From positions 620,001 to 684,000 of the forward strand of contig NZ_CP025120.1 in assembly GCF_002838765.1 (NCBI RefSeq): a DNA stretch of 64,000 bases. The letters run 5' to 3'. The position numbers and the translations under genes were made by a program. The DNA is from Kangiella profundi (GTDB lineage Bacteria; Pseudomonadota; Gammaproteobacteria; Enterobacterales; Kangiellaceae). Shown one piece after another: positions 18,243 to 28,069 of this stretch. Every line of letters starts with the position of its first letter. Position 1 is the stretch's first letter. The notes under the pieces are model-generated. The model searched no databases. It saw only the letters and a program-made list of their open reading frames with translations, and was not told the origin of the DNA.

Positions 18243-19418
18243 ATGGCTAACATGTTTGAATTAGTAGATAGCTGTCAGAACAGCGCGATCATTAAGGTGA
18301 TCGGCGTTGGTGGTGGCGGTGGTAACGCCGTCGAACATATGGTGAAAGCCAATATTGATGGTGTTGAGTTTATCTGTGCCAATACAGATGCTCAGGCGTT
18401 GGAATCATCGACTGCCAAAACCACTATCCAGATTGGTCAGAACATTACACGCGGACTTGGTGCTGGAGCAAATCCAGAAGTAGGTCGTCAGGCAGCTCAT
18501 GAAGACCGCGAACGTATCATGGAAGTGCTACAAGGTTCTGATATGGTATTCATCACTGCCGGAATGGGTGGTGGTACTGGTACTGGTGCTGCTCCGGTTA
18601 TTGCCGAAATCGCCAAGGAAATGGGGATCTTGACTGTTGCTGTTGTGACCAAGCCATTTAAATTTGAGCGTAAAAAACGTATGGCACTGGCGGAAGCCGG
18701 TATTGATGAACTTCGTCAATCAGTTGATTCTTTGATCATCATTCCAAACGATAAGCTAGTAGCTCAGTTTGCAGGTTTACGCTTAACCGAAGCATTCGCT
18801 TCAGCAAACTCTGTGCTACATGGTGCGGTTCAAGGTATTGCAGAGCTGATTACCTGCCCTGGTTTAATCAACGTTGACTTTGCAGATGTACGTACAGTAA
18901 TGGCAGAGCAGGGTCAGGCAATGATGGGTACAGGTATTGCTGCTGGTGAAGGTCGCGCGCAAATCGCTGCTGATATGGCAGTTGCCAGTCCATTACTGGA
19001 AGATGTGGACCTGTCTGGTGCTCGCGGTATCTTGGTTAACATCACTGCAAACGAAGACTTCACTATTGATGAATTCTCAGAGGTGTGTGAAGTGATTGAA
19101 GACATTGCTCATGAAGATGCGACTGTAGTTGTTGGAACGGCTATCGATGCATCGATGGGTGATGAAATTCGCGTGACAGTGGTGGCCACAGGTCTGGGTC
19201 AGGAAGCGAATATGCGTCTGGTCAGCAACACCAACAACCAGAAAGAAGTTCGTAAGGCGAACGGCGATCTGGATTATGGACAGTTGGATTTACCGCCTTC
19301 AATTCGCAAGCAAGCGGGTGCAAGCTCTGTGCCTGAGCAAAGCTCGAAAATGGCGGTTGGCAGTGATGTCGATAACTTCCTGGATATTCCAGCTTTCCTG
19401 AGAAAGCAGGCCGACTAA
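18243..19418 (+). CDS. ftsZ: FtsZ, tubulin-like division GTPase
   Basis: Forms the cytokinetic Z-ring. The nucleotide-binding [10 protein letters not shown] is at residues 21-30, the tubulin signature GGGTGTG at 109-115, and the synergy-loop aspartates at D212 and D215 in [12 protein letters not shown] short linker leads to the C-terminal peptide [11 protein letters not shown], which binds FtsA and ZipA. The ribosome site AGGGG (18230-18234) is strong. It is the last gene of the dcw operon: a terminator follows at 19511. Length (391) is normal. Confidence 0.98.
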   Translation: MANMFELVDSCQNSAIIKVIGVGGGGGNAVEHMVKANIDGVEFICANTDAQALESSTAKTTIQIGQNITRGLGAGANPEVGRQAAHEDRERIMEVLQGSDMVFITAGMGGGTGTGAAPVIAEIAKEMGILTVAVVTKPFKFERKKRMALAEAGIDELRQSVDSLIIIPNDKLVAQFAGLRLTEAFASANSVLHGAVQGIAELITCPGLINVDFADVRTVMAEQGQAMMGTGIAAGEGRAQIAADMAVASPLLEDVDLSGARGILVNITANEDFTIDEFSEVCEVIEDIAHEDATVVVGTAIDASMGDEIRVTVVATGLGQEANMRLVSNTNNQKEVRKANGDLDYGQLDLPPSIRKQAGASSVPEQSSKMAVGSDVDNFLDIPAFLRKQAD

Positions 19419-19510
19419 TAAGCAGTCTATATTGACACTGATTTTGTTGCTTAGACGATATCATCGGTGACAAGGTGAAACTTATTGAAAAAGTTGCTTT
19501 CATACTTTAA

Positions 19511-19553
19511 CAGTACGAAGAGGCCCTCCCTTCGAGCGTCTTCGTACTGTTTT
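19511..19553 (+). terminator. Intrinsic terminator of the dcw cluster
   Basis: Perfect 11-bp inverted repeat CAGTACGAAGA (19511-19521) and TCTTCGTACTG (19539-19549), with a 17-base loop, followed by TTTT. It lies 92 bases after the ftsZ stop. Confidence 0.8.
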
Positions 19554-19729
19554 GCCTGTTTAATTGTTCAGCTTCCGTTCAACGCTGTGCGATTAGGCTA
19601 ATAAGGAAGTCAGCCACGGCTGAAAGTGTGAGCTAGCGCAAGGTTTAAGAATGTTTGTATCGATTTGTAGCTATATAAATCAAGAGTTAAACAAATATTT
19701 CAAACAACTGTCTAATAAATGTTCAAAAA

Positions 19730-19759
19730 TTGTTCAAAGAACTGACATATTGTGATACT
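19730..19759 (+). promoter_or_regulatory. Probable lpxC promoter
   Basis: TTGTTC (19730-19735), an 18-base spacer and GATACT (19754-19759); the spacer ends in TGT, giving an extended -10 element. Predicted initiation is about 57 bases before the lpxC start. Confidence 0.5.
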
Positions 19760-19822
19760 ATGCGCTAGAATTTGAGTAAATTACACCTAAAGTCTTGATT
19801 TTCAAGGCGTTGGAGAAACTGA

Positions 19823-20737
19823 ATGATAAGACAACGTACGTTGAAGACAACCATTCGCGCTACTGGCGTGGGGCTACACACAGGAGAAAAAGTGTATCTG
19901 ACCCTACGTCCAGCACCAGTGGATACAGGGATTGTGTTCCGTCGCGTTGATCTGGACCCGATTGTTGAGATTGAAGCTAAGCCAGAAAATGTGGGTGATA
20001 CCACGCTTTCTACCTGCTTGGTTAAAGATGATGTTCGTATATCTACGGTTGAGCATTTGCTATCTGCGATGGCGGGCTTGGGCCTTGATAATGCGTATAT
20101 TGACGTATCGGCGCCAGAAGTACCTATTATGGATGGCAGTGCCAGTCCTTTCGTATTCCTTTTGCAATCTGCCGGTATTACCGAGCAGAATGCACCAAAG
20201 AAATTCATCAAGATTAAAAAACGCGTTGAAGTTGAAGATGAGGGAAAGACTGCTATATTTGAGCCCTTTGATGGCTTTAAAGTCGCTTTCACGATTGACT
20301 TCGACCATCCGGTTTTTAAGAAAAGTCGTCAGACAGCAGTTATCGACTTCTCAAGTACCTCATTTGTGAAAGAAGTAAGTCGTGCTCGAACTTTTGGTTT
20401 TATGAAAGATATTGAGTACTTACGCTCTCACAACCTAGCACTTGGTGGTAGTCAAGATAACGCGATTGTGATGGATGATTTCCGTGTCCTGAACGAAGAC
20501 GGCCTTCGTTATGACGATGAGTTTGTAAAACACAAAATATTAGATGCTATTGGTGATTTATTCCTATTAGGCCACAGTTTAATCGGTGCCTTCTCAGGCT
20601 ATAAATCAGGCCATGCACTGAATAATAAATTGATCCGTACCTTAATGGCGGACGAAACTGCATGGGAATTAGCAACTTATGAAGATGCTAATGCAGCTCC
20701 TATCTCTTATATCATGAATCCAGCGCTTTCTGTATAG
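19823..20737 (+). CDS. lpxC: LpxC, UDP-3-O-acyl-GlcNAc deacetylase
   Basis: Zinc deacetylase for the first committed step of lipid A synthesis. Metal and catalytic residues are in place: E77-H78 in [12 protein letters not shown], and H237-K-I-L-D241 in [17 protein letters not shown]. The opening [21 protein letters not shown] is the family N-terminus. At 304 residues it matches E. coli LpxC (305). GGAG at 19812-19815 precedes the ATG. The usual position just after ftsZ is kept, but with its own promoter. Confidence 0.97.
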   Translation: MIRQRTLKTTIRATGVGLHTGEKVYLTLRPAPVDTGIVFRRVDLDPIVEIEAKPENVGDTTLSTCLVKDDVRISTVEHLLSAMAGLGLDNAYIDVSAPEVPIMDGSASPFVFLLQSAGITEQNAPKKFIKIKKRVEVEDEGKTAIFEPFDGFKVAFTIDFDHPVFKKSRQTAVIDFSSTSFVKEVSRARTFGFMKDIEYLRSHNLALGGSQDNAIVMDDFRVLNEDGLRYDDEFVKHKILDAIGDLFLLGHSLIGAFSGYKSGHALNNKLIRTLMADETAWELATYEDANAAPISYIMNPALSV

Positions 20738-20835
20738 TGCTGGTTTATTAATGAAATAGTGATTGGGGATTGAATTAGTAACCGTAATTGTAGTATTTTT
20801 TACCCAGTTTTGTGACCTGATTGTCATAAATTCAA

Positions 20836-20865
20836 AAACGCCAGACTAGTCGCTGGCGTTTGCTG
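20836..20865 (+). terminator. Terminator between lpxC and dciA
   Basis: Inverted repeat AAACGCCAG (20836-20844) and CTGGCGTTT (20853-20861) with an eight-base loop. A-rich sequence on the left and T-rich on the right let it act for both convergent genes. Confidence 0.7.
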
Positions 20866-20895
20866 GTTTTAAAAGACTTATAAAATATAGGGTTT

Positions 20896-21216
20896 TCATG
20901 GCATACTTTTATTGGGGTCAATTTTGATTTGAATATTAGCCAAACCAAGAAAGCCAGCTTTTCTGAGTTGAGTGAGTAACTCGGAAGATTGATACCGAAG
21001 TCGTGTAGCCCATACAGGGCTGTCGGCAGTAATAACCAGACTGGTTTTATTGTACTCGGAAACTGTACAGTGTTTCTGTAACTCTTCCGGAAGGTGCTGG
21101 TGAATACTATCGGTAATGGATTTCAAGGAGTCTGCTTTATCAAGCAGCCCTTTCAACACACTGTCAGGTGAGTTGAGCACATCAGCCACGGATTTGGCTC
21201 GGAAAGGACGCTTCAT
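20896..21216 (-). CDS. dciA: DciA (DUF721), replicative helicase loader
   Basis: A 106-residue DUF721 protein. DUF721 members, now called DciA, load the DnaB replicative helicase in bacteria that lack E. coli-type DnaC. Features seen are the N-terminal helical segment with SVADVLNSPDSVLKGLLDKA and the KH-like core LVITADSPVWATRLRYQSSELLTQLRK, whose PVWATRLRYQ block is the family signature. It lies on the reverse strand between lpxC and the M23 peptidase gene, a common place for dciA in gammaproteobacteria. Its presence suggests that this organism uses the ancestral DciA system rather than DnaC. Confidence 0.85.
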   Translation of the reverse strand: MKRPFRAKSVADVLNSPDSVLKGLLDKADSLKSITDSIHQHLPEELQKHCTVSEYNKTSLVITADSPVWATRLRYQSSELLTQLRKAGFLGLANIQIKIDPNKSMP

Positions 21217-21328
21217 AAGCTCAATATTTCTGGGCTAAATTTAAAGTTAGCATCTATTGTATGCTGACGGGGTAGAATTGTCATCTTACAAGCTTGCTTG
21301 TAACTGACGCTAACGAACGTGGGTGAGT

Positions 21329-22249
21329 ATGCGAATAACCATTATTAAGAGTGATCAAAAGGGAATTAAAGCTTTGGAATTTGGACGTTCTAAATTAGTG
21401 GTGTTTAGCCTGCTAGGTGCTGTTGCATTAACAGCGGTAGTGGCTTTAACCCATTTCGCTACGCGCTGGTCATTACAACAGGACCTGGTGAGTGAGGCGG
21501 CCATTAAAAAGTGGCAGCAAGAGCTGATCTCACAAAAAGAACAGCTAGAAGAAGCAAAACGCATTTCAGAAAGTCAAATCCAGGCTCTTTCCACTCGTTT
21601 GGCAACTATGCAGGCTTATTTGCTACGTCTTGATGCGGCTGGGGCAAGATTGGTTGCTTCTGCCGGAATAGAAGATGAGTTTGGTTTCGGTGAAGATCCA
21701 GCAATTGGTGGTCCAAGTGAAGACGTTTCAGCTACCACATCAAGCTATAATGACGTTGTTGTGTTCCTTGATCAGCTTGAAAGCGATATCAACGCAAAAG
21801 AGCAGGAACTTTCTGCGCTTGAGTCCTTAATTCTTGATAAAGAAATCAATACTGAGCAACAAATTTCAGGTCGTCCCATCACTTCAGGTTGGTTATCTTC
21901 ACCATACGGTTATCGTGCCGATCCTTTCACTGGAAAACGCGCCTGGCACTCTGGTGTAGACTTTTCCTCGTTGGAAGGCTCTGATGTTATTGTGACCGCA
22001 GCTGGTGTTGTTACCACAGTTGACCGTAAGCCAGGCTATGGTGTTTTCGTCGAAGTAAGTCATGGTGGCGGCTATACCACACGTTATGGCCACAACAAAT
22101 CTGTACTTGTGAAGAAAGGTGATATTGTTAAAAAAGGACAGGTCATTGCCAAAGTGGGTAGTACCGGTCGTTCAACTGGACCACACGTGCATTATGAAAT
22201 TACCAAGAATGGTAAAAAGCTTAATCCTTATAAGTACCTAAAAAACTAA
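21329..22249 (+). CDS. M23 family peptidase (LytM domain), membrane-anchored
   Basis: A putative peptidoglycan endopeptidase or LytM-domain regulator. It has an N-terminal membrane anchor at about residues 24-43, a coiled coil at about 50-100, and a C-terminal M23 domain. The zinc ligands appear intact: H207 and D211 in HSGVDFSS, and H286/H288 in GPHVHYEI, so it may be an active enzyme rather than an EnvC-type activator. ATG 21329 gives 306 residues; an in-frame GTG at 21323 would add two. It starts divergently from dciA and sits in front of secA, as M23 genes often do in this group. Confidence 0.85.
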   Translation: MRITIIKSDQKGIKALEFGRSKLVVFSLLGAVALTAVVALTHFATRWSLQQDLVSEAAIKKWQQELISQKEQLEEAKRISESQIQALSTRLATMQAYLLRLDAAGARLVASAGIEDEFGFGEDPAIGGPSEDVSATTSSYNDVVVFLDQLESDINAKEQELSALESLILDKEINTEQQISGRPITSGWLSSPYGYRADPFTGKRAWHSGVDFSSLEGSDVIVTAAGVVTTVDRKPGYGVFVEVSHGGGYTTRYGHNKSVLVKKGDIVKKGQVIAKVGSTGRSTGPHVHYEITKNGKKLNPYKYLKN

Positions 22250-22268
22250 CCTGTTTTAAACTAATTCT

Positions 22269-22299
22269 AAAAAGCCCCAAATTTGGGGCTTTTGTTTTT
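22269..22299 (+). terminator. Terminator between the M23 gene and secA
   Basis: Long palindrome AAAAGCCCC/GGGGCTTTT around 22270-22293 with AAATTT in the centre, followed by a T-rich run. Confidence 0.85.
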
Positions 22300-22387
22300 G
22301 TATCTCTTAAAATCTTGTCTCGACGTTGAAATGCCAGCTTCAAGCCCCCATAAGTTGAAAATACTGCTCGAAAACCCCGCTCAGGCG

Positions 22388-22415
22388 TTTACAGCGACCA
22401 GAATATGGGTACAAT
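22388..22415 (+). promoter_or_regulatory. Probable secA promoter
   Basis: TTTACA (22388-22393), a 16-base spacer and TACAAT (22410-22415). The 5' leader to secA would be about 107 bases. No SecM-like arrest peptide gene is visible between this promoter and secA. Confidence 0.55.
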
Positions 22416-22528
22416 CGAGTGCTTCACAGATTAATTATCTGCTATGGGCAAGTAATAATAGGGCATTCAAGCCCCAATCCATACCGGCATCCCATAGTTA
22501 ATACAACATAGACACAAGAAAGAACAAT

Positions 22529-25237
22529 ATGAGTTTCTTAAGCAAAATTTTCGGAAGTCGTAACGAACGTACCCTTAAAAAATTACGCAAAACGGTTGAG
22601 CTCATCAATCAATTAGAGCCTGGAATGGAGGCTCTTTCTGATGAGGAGCTGAAAGCAAAAACTACTGAATTCAAGGAACGTCTTGAGAAAGGCGAAAGAT
22701 TGGATCAGATACTTCCGGAAGCTTTTGCTACTGTGCGTGAAGCCAGTAAGCGGACTTTAGGGCTGAGGCATTTCGATGTTCAGCTTATCGGTGGCATGGT
22801 ATTGCATGGCGGCAGAGTTGCTGAAATGCGTACCGGTGAAGGTAAAACCCTGGTGGCAACCTTACCTGTTTACCTGAATGCCCTATCAGGCAAAGGTGTC
22901 CATGTTATCACCGTGAATGATTATCTGGCGCAGCGTGATGCCGACTGGATGAAGCCGGTTTATAACTTCCTTGGAATGGAAGTTGGGGTGATCCTTTCTG
23001 GTCAAACTCATGAAGAGAAACAAAAGGCTTATTCAGCTGATATCACTTATGGTACGAATAATGAATACGGCTTCGATTACCTGCGTGACAATATGGCGTT
23101 CCAGAAAGAACATCGTGTTCAACGTGATTTGAATTTTGCCGTAATTGATGAAGTTGACTCAATTCTGATCGATGAAGCGCGTACGCCTTTGATTATTTCA
23201 GGGCCTACAGAAGACAGTTCCGAAATGTATCGTGCCATAGACAAATTGATTCCCAAATTAGAACAACAGGAGCATGAGTCAGAAGAGGGTGAAGAAGATA
23301 CGGGTCATTATACAGTTGACGAGAAATCCAAGCAGGCTCATTTGACTGAAAAAGGTCAAGAGTACATTGAAGAGCTGCTACGTCAAAATGGCCTATTGCC
23401 AGCTGAACAAAGTCTTTATAGCCCAGCCAGCATAGCCTTTTTACATCATGTCAATGCCGCGCTTCGCGCACACAAACTGTTCAAAAAAGATGTGGATTAT
23501 GTAGTCAAAGACGGTCAGGTAGTTATCGTTGATGAACATACCGGTCGTACTATGCCAGGACGTCGTTGGTCAGATGGTCTACATCAGGCAATCGAAGCCA
23601 AAGAGCAAGTACAAATACAGAATGAGAACCAAACACTTGCCTCTATTACTTTCCAGAATTACTTCCGTCTGTATAACAAGCTTTCAGGTATGACTGGTAC
23701 AGCTGATACTGAAGCTACCGAATTACACATGATTTACGGCCTGGATGTTGTGGTTATTCCAACCAACAAGCCAATGCAGCGTGATGACAAAGGTGATTTG
23801 ATCTTCCTGACTAAACAGGAAAAATACGCAGCCATTATTGAAGAAATTAAAGAGCTGCAGGCAAAAGGCCAGCCGGTGTTGGTTGGTACTGTTTCGATTG
23901 AGTCGTCAGAACTAATTTCGAAAGAGCTTAAGAAAGCAAAAATTAAACATCAGGTACTTAACGCTAAGTTCCATGCCAAAGAAGCAGATATTATTGCTCA
24001 GGCTGGCCGCCCGGGAACTGTAACCATCGCTACTAATATGGCTGGTCGTGGTACGGATATTGTGCTTGGTGGTAATTTACAGGCTGATATTGCTGCACTT
24101 GGCGAAAACCCTACTGCTGAGCAAATCGCCAAAGCAAAAGAAGAGTGGGAACAGCGTCATCAGGCGGTACTTGATGCTGGCGGTCTGGCAATTATCGGTA
24201 CTGAGCGCCATGAATCACGTCGTATTGATAATCAGCTTCGCGGTCGTTCCGGTCGTCAGGGTGACCCTGGTTTGAGTAGATTCTATTTGTCATTAGAAGA
24301 TGATTTGATGCGTATTTTCGCCTCTGAGCGTCTTGGAATGATGATGCAGCGTTTGGGCTGGGATGAAGGCGAAGCCCTGGAGCACAAGATGGTTTCACGC
24401 GCTATCGAGAACGCACAGCGTAAGGTTGAGCAACGTAATTTTGATATCCGTAAGAACCTGCTTGAATATGATGATGTTGCCAATGATCAACGCCGTGTTA
24501 TTTATGAGCAGCGGAATGAGCTAATGGACTCAGAAGACATTTCTGACACTATCGCTGATTTACGCGATGACGTGGTATACAGTATTATCAGCGAATATAT
24601 TCCTCCACAATCTATTGAAGAAATGTGGGATATAAAAGGCCTTGAGCAGCGACTTGAACAGGACTTCGTGATTGAGTTGCCGCTTCAAAAATGGCTAGAT
24701 GAAGATGACAAATTAGCCGAAGAAGGTTTGCGTCAGCGTATTCATGAAGCAGTTGAAAAGGCTTATCAGGAAAAAGAGGCTTTATTACCTGATCCAAGAA
24801 TGATGCGTCAGCTTGAGAAGCAAGTCATGTTGCAGGAGTTGGATCGTCACTGGAAAGAACACCTTGCGAATATGGATCATCTTCGTCAGGGTATCTGGAT
24901 GCGAAGCCATGCTCAGAAAAACCCTAAGCAGGAGTATAAGCGCGAAGCCTTTGATTTGTTCGCTGGTATGCTCGATAACTTAAAAGAAGACGTTATTACC
25001 TTACTGGCCAAAGTTCGATTCCAGATGCCGGAAGAGGTTGAGGCGATGAAGCGAACTGAGGTTAATCAGGCCGGCATGCAGACGCAGCATGAGTCAGCAT
25101 CAGCATTGCCGCAAAGCGACACAGCTCGTCAGGCTGAAACATTTGTTCGCGAGCAGCCGAAAGTTGGACGTAATGAACCGTGCCCATGCGGTTCCGGTAA
25201 GAAGTTCAAGCAGTGCCACGGCAAAATAGAATCTTAA
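22529..25237 (+). CDS. secA: SecA, preprotein translocase ATPase
   Basis: Motor that drives proteins through SecYEG. The Walker A motif is TGEGKT with K106, and the DEAD-type Walker B is D207-E-V-D210. The helicase-like second domain shows [16 protein letters not shown] and [13 protein letters not shown]. The C-terminus carries the zinc-binding [14 protein letters not shown] that contacts SecB and lipids. At 902 residues it equals E. coli SecA in length. mutT follows nine bases downstream and is probably cotranscribed. In E. coli secA is controlled by secM; no such gene is seen here. Confidence 0.98.
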   Translation: MSFLSKIFGSRNERTLKKLRKTVELINQLEPGMEALSDEELKAKTTEFKERLEKGERLDQILPEAFATVREASKRTLGLRHFDVQLIGGMVLHGGRVAEMRTGEGKTLVATLPVYLNALSGKGVHVITVNDYLAQRDADWMKPVYNFLGMEVGVILSGQTHEEKQKAYSADITYGTNNEYGFDYLRDNMAFQKEHRVQRDLNFAVIDEVDSILIDEARTPLIISGPTEDSSEMYRAIDKLIPKLEQQEHESEEGEEDTGHYTVDEKSKQAHLTEKGQEYIEELLRQNGLLPAEQSLYSPASIAFLHHVNAALRAHKLFKKDVDYVVKDGQVVIVDEHTGRTMPGRRWSDGLHQAIEAKEQVQIQNENQTLASITFQNYFRLYNKLSGMTGTADTEATELHMIYGLDVVVIPTNKPMQRDDKGDLIFLTKQEKYAAIIEEIKELQAKGQPVLVGTVSIESSELISKELKKAKIKHQVLNAKFHAKEADIIAQAGRPGTVTIATNMAGRGTDIVLGGNLQADIAALGENPTAEQIAKAKEEWEQRHQAVLDAGGLAIIGTERHESRRIDNQLRGRSGRQGDPGLSRFYLSLEDDLMRIFASERLGMMMQRLGWDEGEALEHKMVSRAIENAQRKVEQRNFDIRKNLLEYDDVANDQRRVIYEQRNELMDSEDISDTIADLRDDVVYSIISEYIPPQSIEEMWDIKGLEQRLEQDFVIELPLQKWLDEDDKLAEEGLRQRIHEAVEKAYQEKEALLPDPRMMRQLEKQVMLQELDRHWKEHLANMDHLRQGIWMRSHAQKNPKQEYKREAFDLFAGMLDNLKEDVITLLAKVRFQMPEEVEAMKRTEVNQAGMQTQHESASALPQSDTARQAETFVREQPKVGRNEPCPCGSGKKFKQCHGKIES

Positions 25238-25246
25238 AGAACACTT

Positions 25247-25633
25247 ATGAGTAATACCGTTCGGGTCGCGGTTGCTGTGATAGAGCGTCGCGACCGAATT
25301 TTAATTGCCAAACGTCCGCAACATTTGCACAAAGGTGGTTACTGGGAGTTTCCTGGCGGTAAGCAGGAAGATGACGAGCCAATCAGTCAGGCTCTAATTC
25401 GAGAGTGTTTCGAAGAACTCGCAATAATTCCCGTAAAATTTTCTCCGCTGATTCAAATAGAACATACTTACCCGGAAAAATCTGTGTTTCTGGATGTTTG
25501 GACTGTGACGGATTATATGGGAGTGCCAAGAGGTGTTGAAGGGCAGCCCTTGTTCTGGTGCCCAGTCAATCAATTAGATGAGTATAAGTTTCCTGAAGCA
25601 AATTTAGCCATCGTTGAGGCAATCCGCCGATAA
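25247..25633 (+). CDS. mutT: MutT, 8-oxo-dGTP diphosphatase
   Basis: Nudix hydrolase that removes 8-oxo-dGTP from the nucleotide pool. The Nudix box GX5EX7REUXEE is complete from G38 (GKQEDDE) through E44, R52-E53 and E56-E57; only the usual final glycine is alanine (A59). The N-terminal VAVAVIERRDRILIAKRPQHLHKGGYWEFPGGK is closely MutT-like. The 128 residues agree with E. coli MutT (129), and the secA-mutT order is conserved. No thiamine-phosphate synthase-like domain is fused, unlike in some relatives. Confidence 0.94.
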   Translation: MSNTVRVAVAVIERRDRILIAKRPQHLHKGGYWEFPGGKQEDDEPISQALIRECFEELAIIPVKFSPLIQIEHTYPEKSVFLDVWTVTDYMGVPRGVEGQPLFWCPVNQLDEYKFPEANLAIVEAIRR

Positions 25634-25634
25634 G

Positions 25635-25832
25635 TTAATCCTGGTTTCGACTAAGCTGTTCAACAGTTTCTGGATCCAGAGGCTTACCAGCGATTCGATG
25701 ACCTTCGCTCGCCCACTCACCTAAGTCAATTAATTTACAGCGTTGACTGCAAAACGGCTTAAACTCATTGTCATCTTTCCAAGCTACAGCCTTTTCACAG
25801 GTCGGGCACTTCACAATTAATGCTTTACTCAT
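25635..25832 (-). CDS. yacG: YacG, zinc-finger DNA gyrase inhibitor
   Basis: A 65-residue protein with a four-cysteine zinc finger, C9-x2-C12 and C28-x3-C32, and the family block [23 protein letters not shown]. In E. coli YacG binds GyrB and inhibits gyrase. It is convergent with mutT, ending one base after the mutT stop. In E. coli yacG groups with zapD and coaE; here those genes lie 8 kb away. Confidence 0.93.
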   Translation of the reverse strand: MSKALIVKCPTCEKAVAWKDDNEFKPFCSQRCKLIDLGEWASEGHRIAGKPLDPETVEQLSRNQD

Positions 25833-25917
25833 ATTAGATAGATATTAAACAGTGTAAATTGGCGTTATTATAACGAAAAACTTCACTTGTGGCTTGGTTA
25901 AGTCTAAAGGTGATGTC

Positions 25918-26034
25918 ATGCAACTAAATAAATCTACTGTAGAAGTTGTTAATCACCTTGAAACAGGTGTCCCTATTAATTTCTGTCATTGCAAGGAGTT
26001 TAGCGGCGTGACAATCTGGTCAAGTGAGAAATAA
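25918..26034 (+). CDS. Small open frame upstream of ampD, 38 residues
   Basis: ATG 25918 is preceded by AAAGG at a seven-base spacing, one of the better ribosome sites in this area. The frame encodes MQLNKSTVEVVNHLETGVP followed by INFCHCKEFSGVTIWSSEK and ends at 26034, thirteen bases before the preferred ampD start. It has no signal peptide and no membrane helix; two cysteines form a CHC motif. I do not recognise it. It could be a small protein cotranslated with ampD, or a chance frame. Confidence 0.35.
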   Translation: MQLNKSTVEVVNHLETGVPINFCHCKEFSGVTIWSSEK

Positions 26035-26047
26035 AAAAGAGAATATC

Positions 26048-26608
26048 GTGCAGCAACCATATTATATCAATCTAGCAACAGGCCTCATTCAACCTGCTCG
26101 TTTCGTACCAACTGAACACTGTGACGAGCGAAAAGGGGCACGAGATATTAGTCTACTAGTCATCCATAATATCAGCCTGCCACCAAAACAGTTCGGTGGC
26201 CCCTATATTGACCAGCTATTTACCGGATCATTAAACCCGGCCGACCATCCCTATTTTGAGGATATAGCTGCACTGCGTGTCTCCAGTCATTTGTTAATAC
26301 GACGAAATGGTGAGCTGGTTCAATATGTCCCGTTTCAAAAGCGCGCCTGGCACGCTGGAGTGTCAATATTTGAGGGCAGAGAAAAGTGTAATGATTTCTC
26401 GATTGGAATCGAACTGGAGGGTGCTGATGACATTCCTTATGAGGATATTCAATATCATGTGCTATCGAAAGTAACCAAGCTAATCCTTAAAGCATATCCG
26501 CAGATTACCCAAGAAAGAATTGCTGGTCATTCCGATATAGCCCCTGGCCGTAAAACTGATCCGGGGCCTGCATTTGACTGGAGTTACTACCGTCAATTGA
26601 TTGCTTAA
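26048..26608 (+). CDS. ampD: AmpD, 1,6-anhydroMurNAc-L-alanine amidase
   Basis: Cytoplasmic zinc amidase that cleaves the peptide from anhydro-muropeptides during cell-wall recycling. Zinc ligands by alignment with E. coli AmpD are H40, H161 and D171 (KTDPGPAFDW), and the catalytic glutamate is E122 in GIELEG. I prefer GTG 26048 (186 residues), preceded by AAAGAGA, over GTG 26024, which overlaps the small upstream frame and lacks a ribosome site; the longer form would be 194 residues. ampE, its usual partner, is not adjacent but at 34.7 kb. Confidence 0.93.
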   Translation: MQQPYYINLATGLIQPARFVPTEHCDERKGARDISLLVIHNISLPPKQFGGPYIDQLFTGSLNPADHPYFEDIAALRVSSHLLIRRNGELVQYVPFQKRAWHAGVSIFEGREKCNDFSIGIELEGADDIPYEDIQYHVLSKVTKLILKAYPQITQERIAGHSDIAPGRKTDPGPAFDWSYYRQLIA

Positions 26609-26725
26609 AGTAAATGTTGAAAAACACTTTGAGTCCTCATGCTTAAACCGTAAAATACTGGCACAAATAATATAGGGGTAACTTAAACTACCCCGCTGAA
26701 TCAAATAAGTCGCATAGGAATCATT

Positions 26726-27595
26726 ATGATCGAAACGCCCTATCAGCAGCAGTTAACAACTGAAATTCCAAATCAGGTAAACCTGGCTTTGCAGGAAGAC
26801 CTGGGTGGCACTAGTGGGCGAGACGTGACCGCAGAACTTATTGCTCAGGATAAAGCAGCGACTGGCAGATTGGTTACCCGTGAGGATGCAGTGGTATGTG
26901 GTATCGATTGGTTTAATGCTGTTTTCCACAAGCTGGATCCGAGTATCGAGATTGAGTGGTTCTGTCAGGATGGGGATAAGGTTCAGGCACATGATAAATT
27001 ATGCGAGATTCGTGGTAATGCCCGCAAAATTCTGACTGGTGAGCGAACTGCCATGAATTTCCTACAGACATTATCCGGCACAGCGACCACGACAGCTCGT
27101 TACGCTGCTGAATTAAAGGGAACTTTATGCAAGCTGTTGGATACGCGTAAAACAATTCCGATGTTAAGGTTGGCACAAAAATATGCAGTTTACTGCGGTG
27201 GTGGGAGAAACCATCGAATCGGACTTTTTGATGCCTTTTTGATTAAAGAAAATCACATCATCTCTGCTGGCTCGATTGAAAAAGCCGTTCAAAAAGCTCG
27301 CCAGCTACACCCCGATATTCTTGTCGAAGTGGAAGTTGAAACCTTTGCCCAGCTCGACCAGGCACTGGATGCTGGTGCAGACGTCATCATGCTCGACAAC
27401 TTCTCGATAGACGATATGCGAACAGGGGTTGCCATTAATCAAGTTCATTCTCACACAGCTCAAATCGAAGCTTCCGGTAACGTCAGCCTTGAAACTCTGC
27501 GCGATATCGCTGACACAGGGGTTGATTTCATCTCGGTTGGCGCACTCACAAAACATATCCAGGCCGTCGACCTCTCGTTAAGGCTCGAGTTATAA
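26726..27595 (+). CDS. nadC: NadC, quinolinate phosphoribosyltransferase
   Basis: Converts quinolinate and PRPP to nicotinate mononucleotide in NAD synthesis. Family motifs are ALQEDLGGTSGRDVTAELI near the N-terminus, GERTAMNFLQTLSGTAT, the TRKTIPMLRLAQKYAVYCGGGRNHR active-site stretch (listed in part here: KTIPMLR and GGGRNHR), and the phosphate-binding ISVGALTKH near the C-terminus. At 289 residues it is normal. It lies downstream of ampD; in E. coli nadC and ampD are also neighbours, but divergent. Confidence 0.96.
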   Translation: MIETPYQQQLTTEIPNQVNLALQEDLGGTSGRDVTAELIAQDKAATGRLVTREDAVVCGIDWFNAVFHKLDPSIEIEWFCQDGDKVQAHDKLCEIRGNARKILTGERTAMNFLQTLSGTATTTARYAAELKGTLCKLLDTRKTIPMLRLAQKYAVYCGGGRNHRIGLFDAFLIKENHIISAGSIEKAVQKARQLHPDILVEVEVETFAQLDQALDAGADVIMLDNFSIDDMRTGVAINQVHSHTAQIEASGNVSLETLRDIADTGVDFISVGALTKHIQAVDLSLRLEL

Positions 27596-27721
27596 CGGAC
27601 AGTTATTACGGTGTGAAAAGCAAATATGGTAGGCTTACCGGCGTTTTGTGATCATAAATAAAATACAGCCCTTAAGCTGGGTACATCTACAGCTGGCAAA
27701 CAACCATATAGCAAACAAACC

Positions 27722-28024
27722 ATGAAAAAAGGCTACGTCTATATACTGACCAATCCTAGAAAAACTGTGTTTTACACAGGAGCCACTAATAATTTAGGTA
27801 AGCAGCTATTCGAGCAAAAGAACAGGATTTCGGAGCGATTAACCCGAAGTTATGGTTGTAATGAACTTGTGTATTACGAAATTACAGAATCATTAGAAAA
27901 AGCTCGTGAACGCGAAGAAGAAATCAAATCGGAGTGCAGAATCGGAAAAGAAACTCTCATTGAGCGTTTTAACCCCGAATGGAAAGACCTGTCAGGGGAT
28001 TTGCTGGCAGTTAAAAAACGCTAG
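27722..28024 (+). CDS. GIY-YIG-like protein with lost catalytic residues
   Basis: A 100-residue single GIY-YIG domain of the YhbQ/UPF0213 type. The fold signature is clear: GYVYILTN (residues 4-11), YTGAT (18-22), YYEI, and the C-terminal RFNPEWKDL. However, the position of the catalytic arginine and the following histidine (usually LxKRxxEHK) reads LGKQLFEQK, with Q28 and Q32. The glutamate of the second motif (E65) is kept, while a usual tryptophan is glutamate. Nuclease activity is therefore doubtful. Stand-alone GIY-YIG genes of this type are common and of unclear role; this one is flanked by repeat-rich DNA. Confidence 0.7.
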   Translation: MKKGYVYILTNPRKTVFYTGATNNLGKQLFEQKNRISERLTRSYGCNELVYYEITESLEKAREREEEIKSECRIGKETLIERFNPEWKDLSGDLLAVKKR

Positions 28025-28069
28025 ATGTAGCTAGCTCGGCTAAGTGAAGCCGCCATCCGACGAAAGTGT

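Larger units (their letters stand above)
19419..19822 (+). other. ftsZ-lpxC spacer
   Basis: 404 bp without a gene. It contains, in order, the ftsZ terminator (19511-19553), about 170 bp of AT-rich sequence in which I see no structure, the lpxC promoter (19730-19759) and a short leader. The terminator plus promoter show that lpxC is a separate transcription unit. Confidence 0.7.

Noticed and set aside
22283..22501. 72-codon frame between the M23 gene and secA, a possible SecM substitute
   Set aside because: It starts at a TTG inside the terminator hairpin, spans the secA promoter, and has no signal peptide with an arrest motif.
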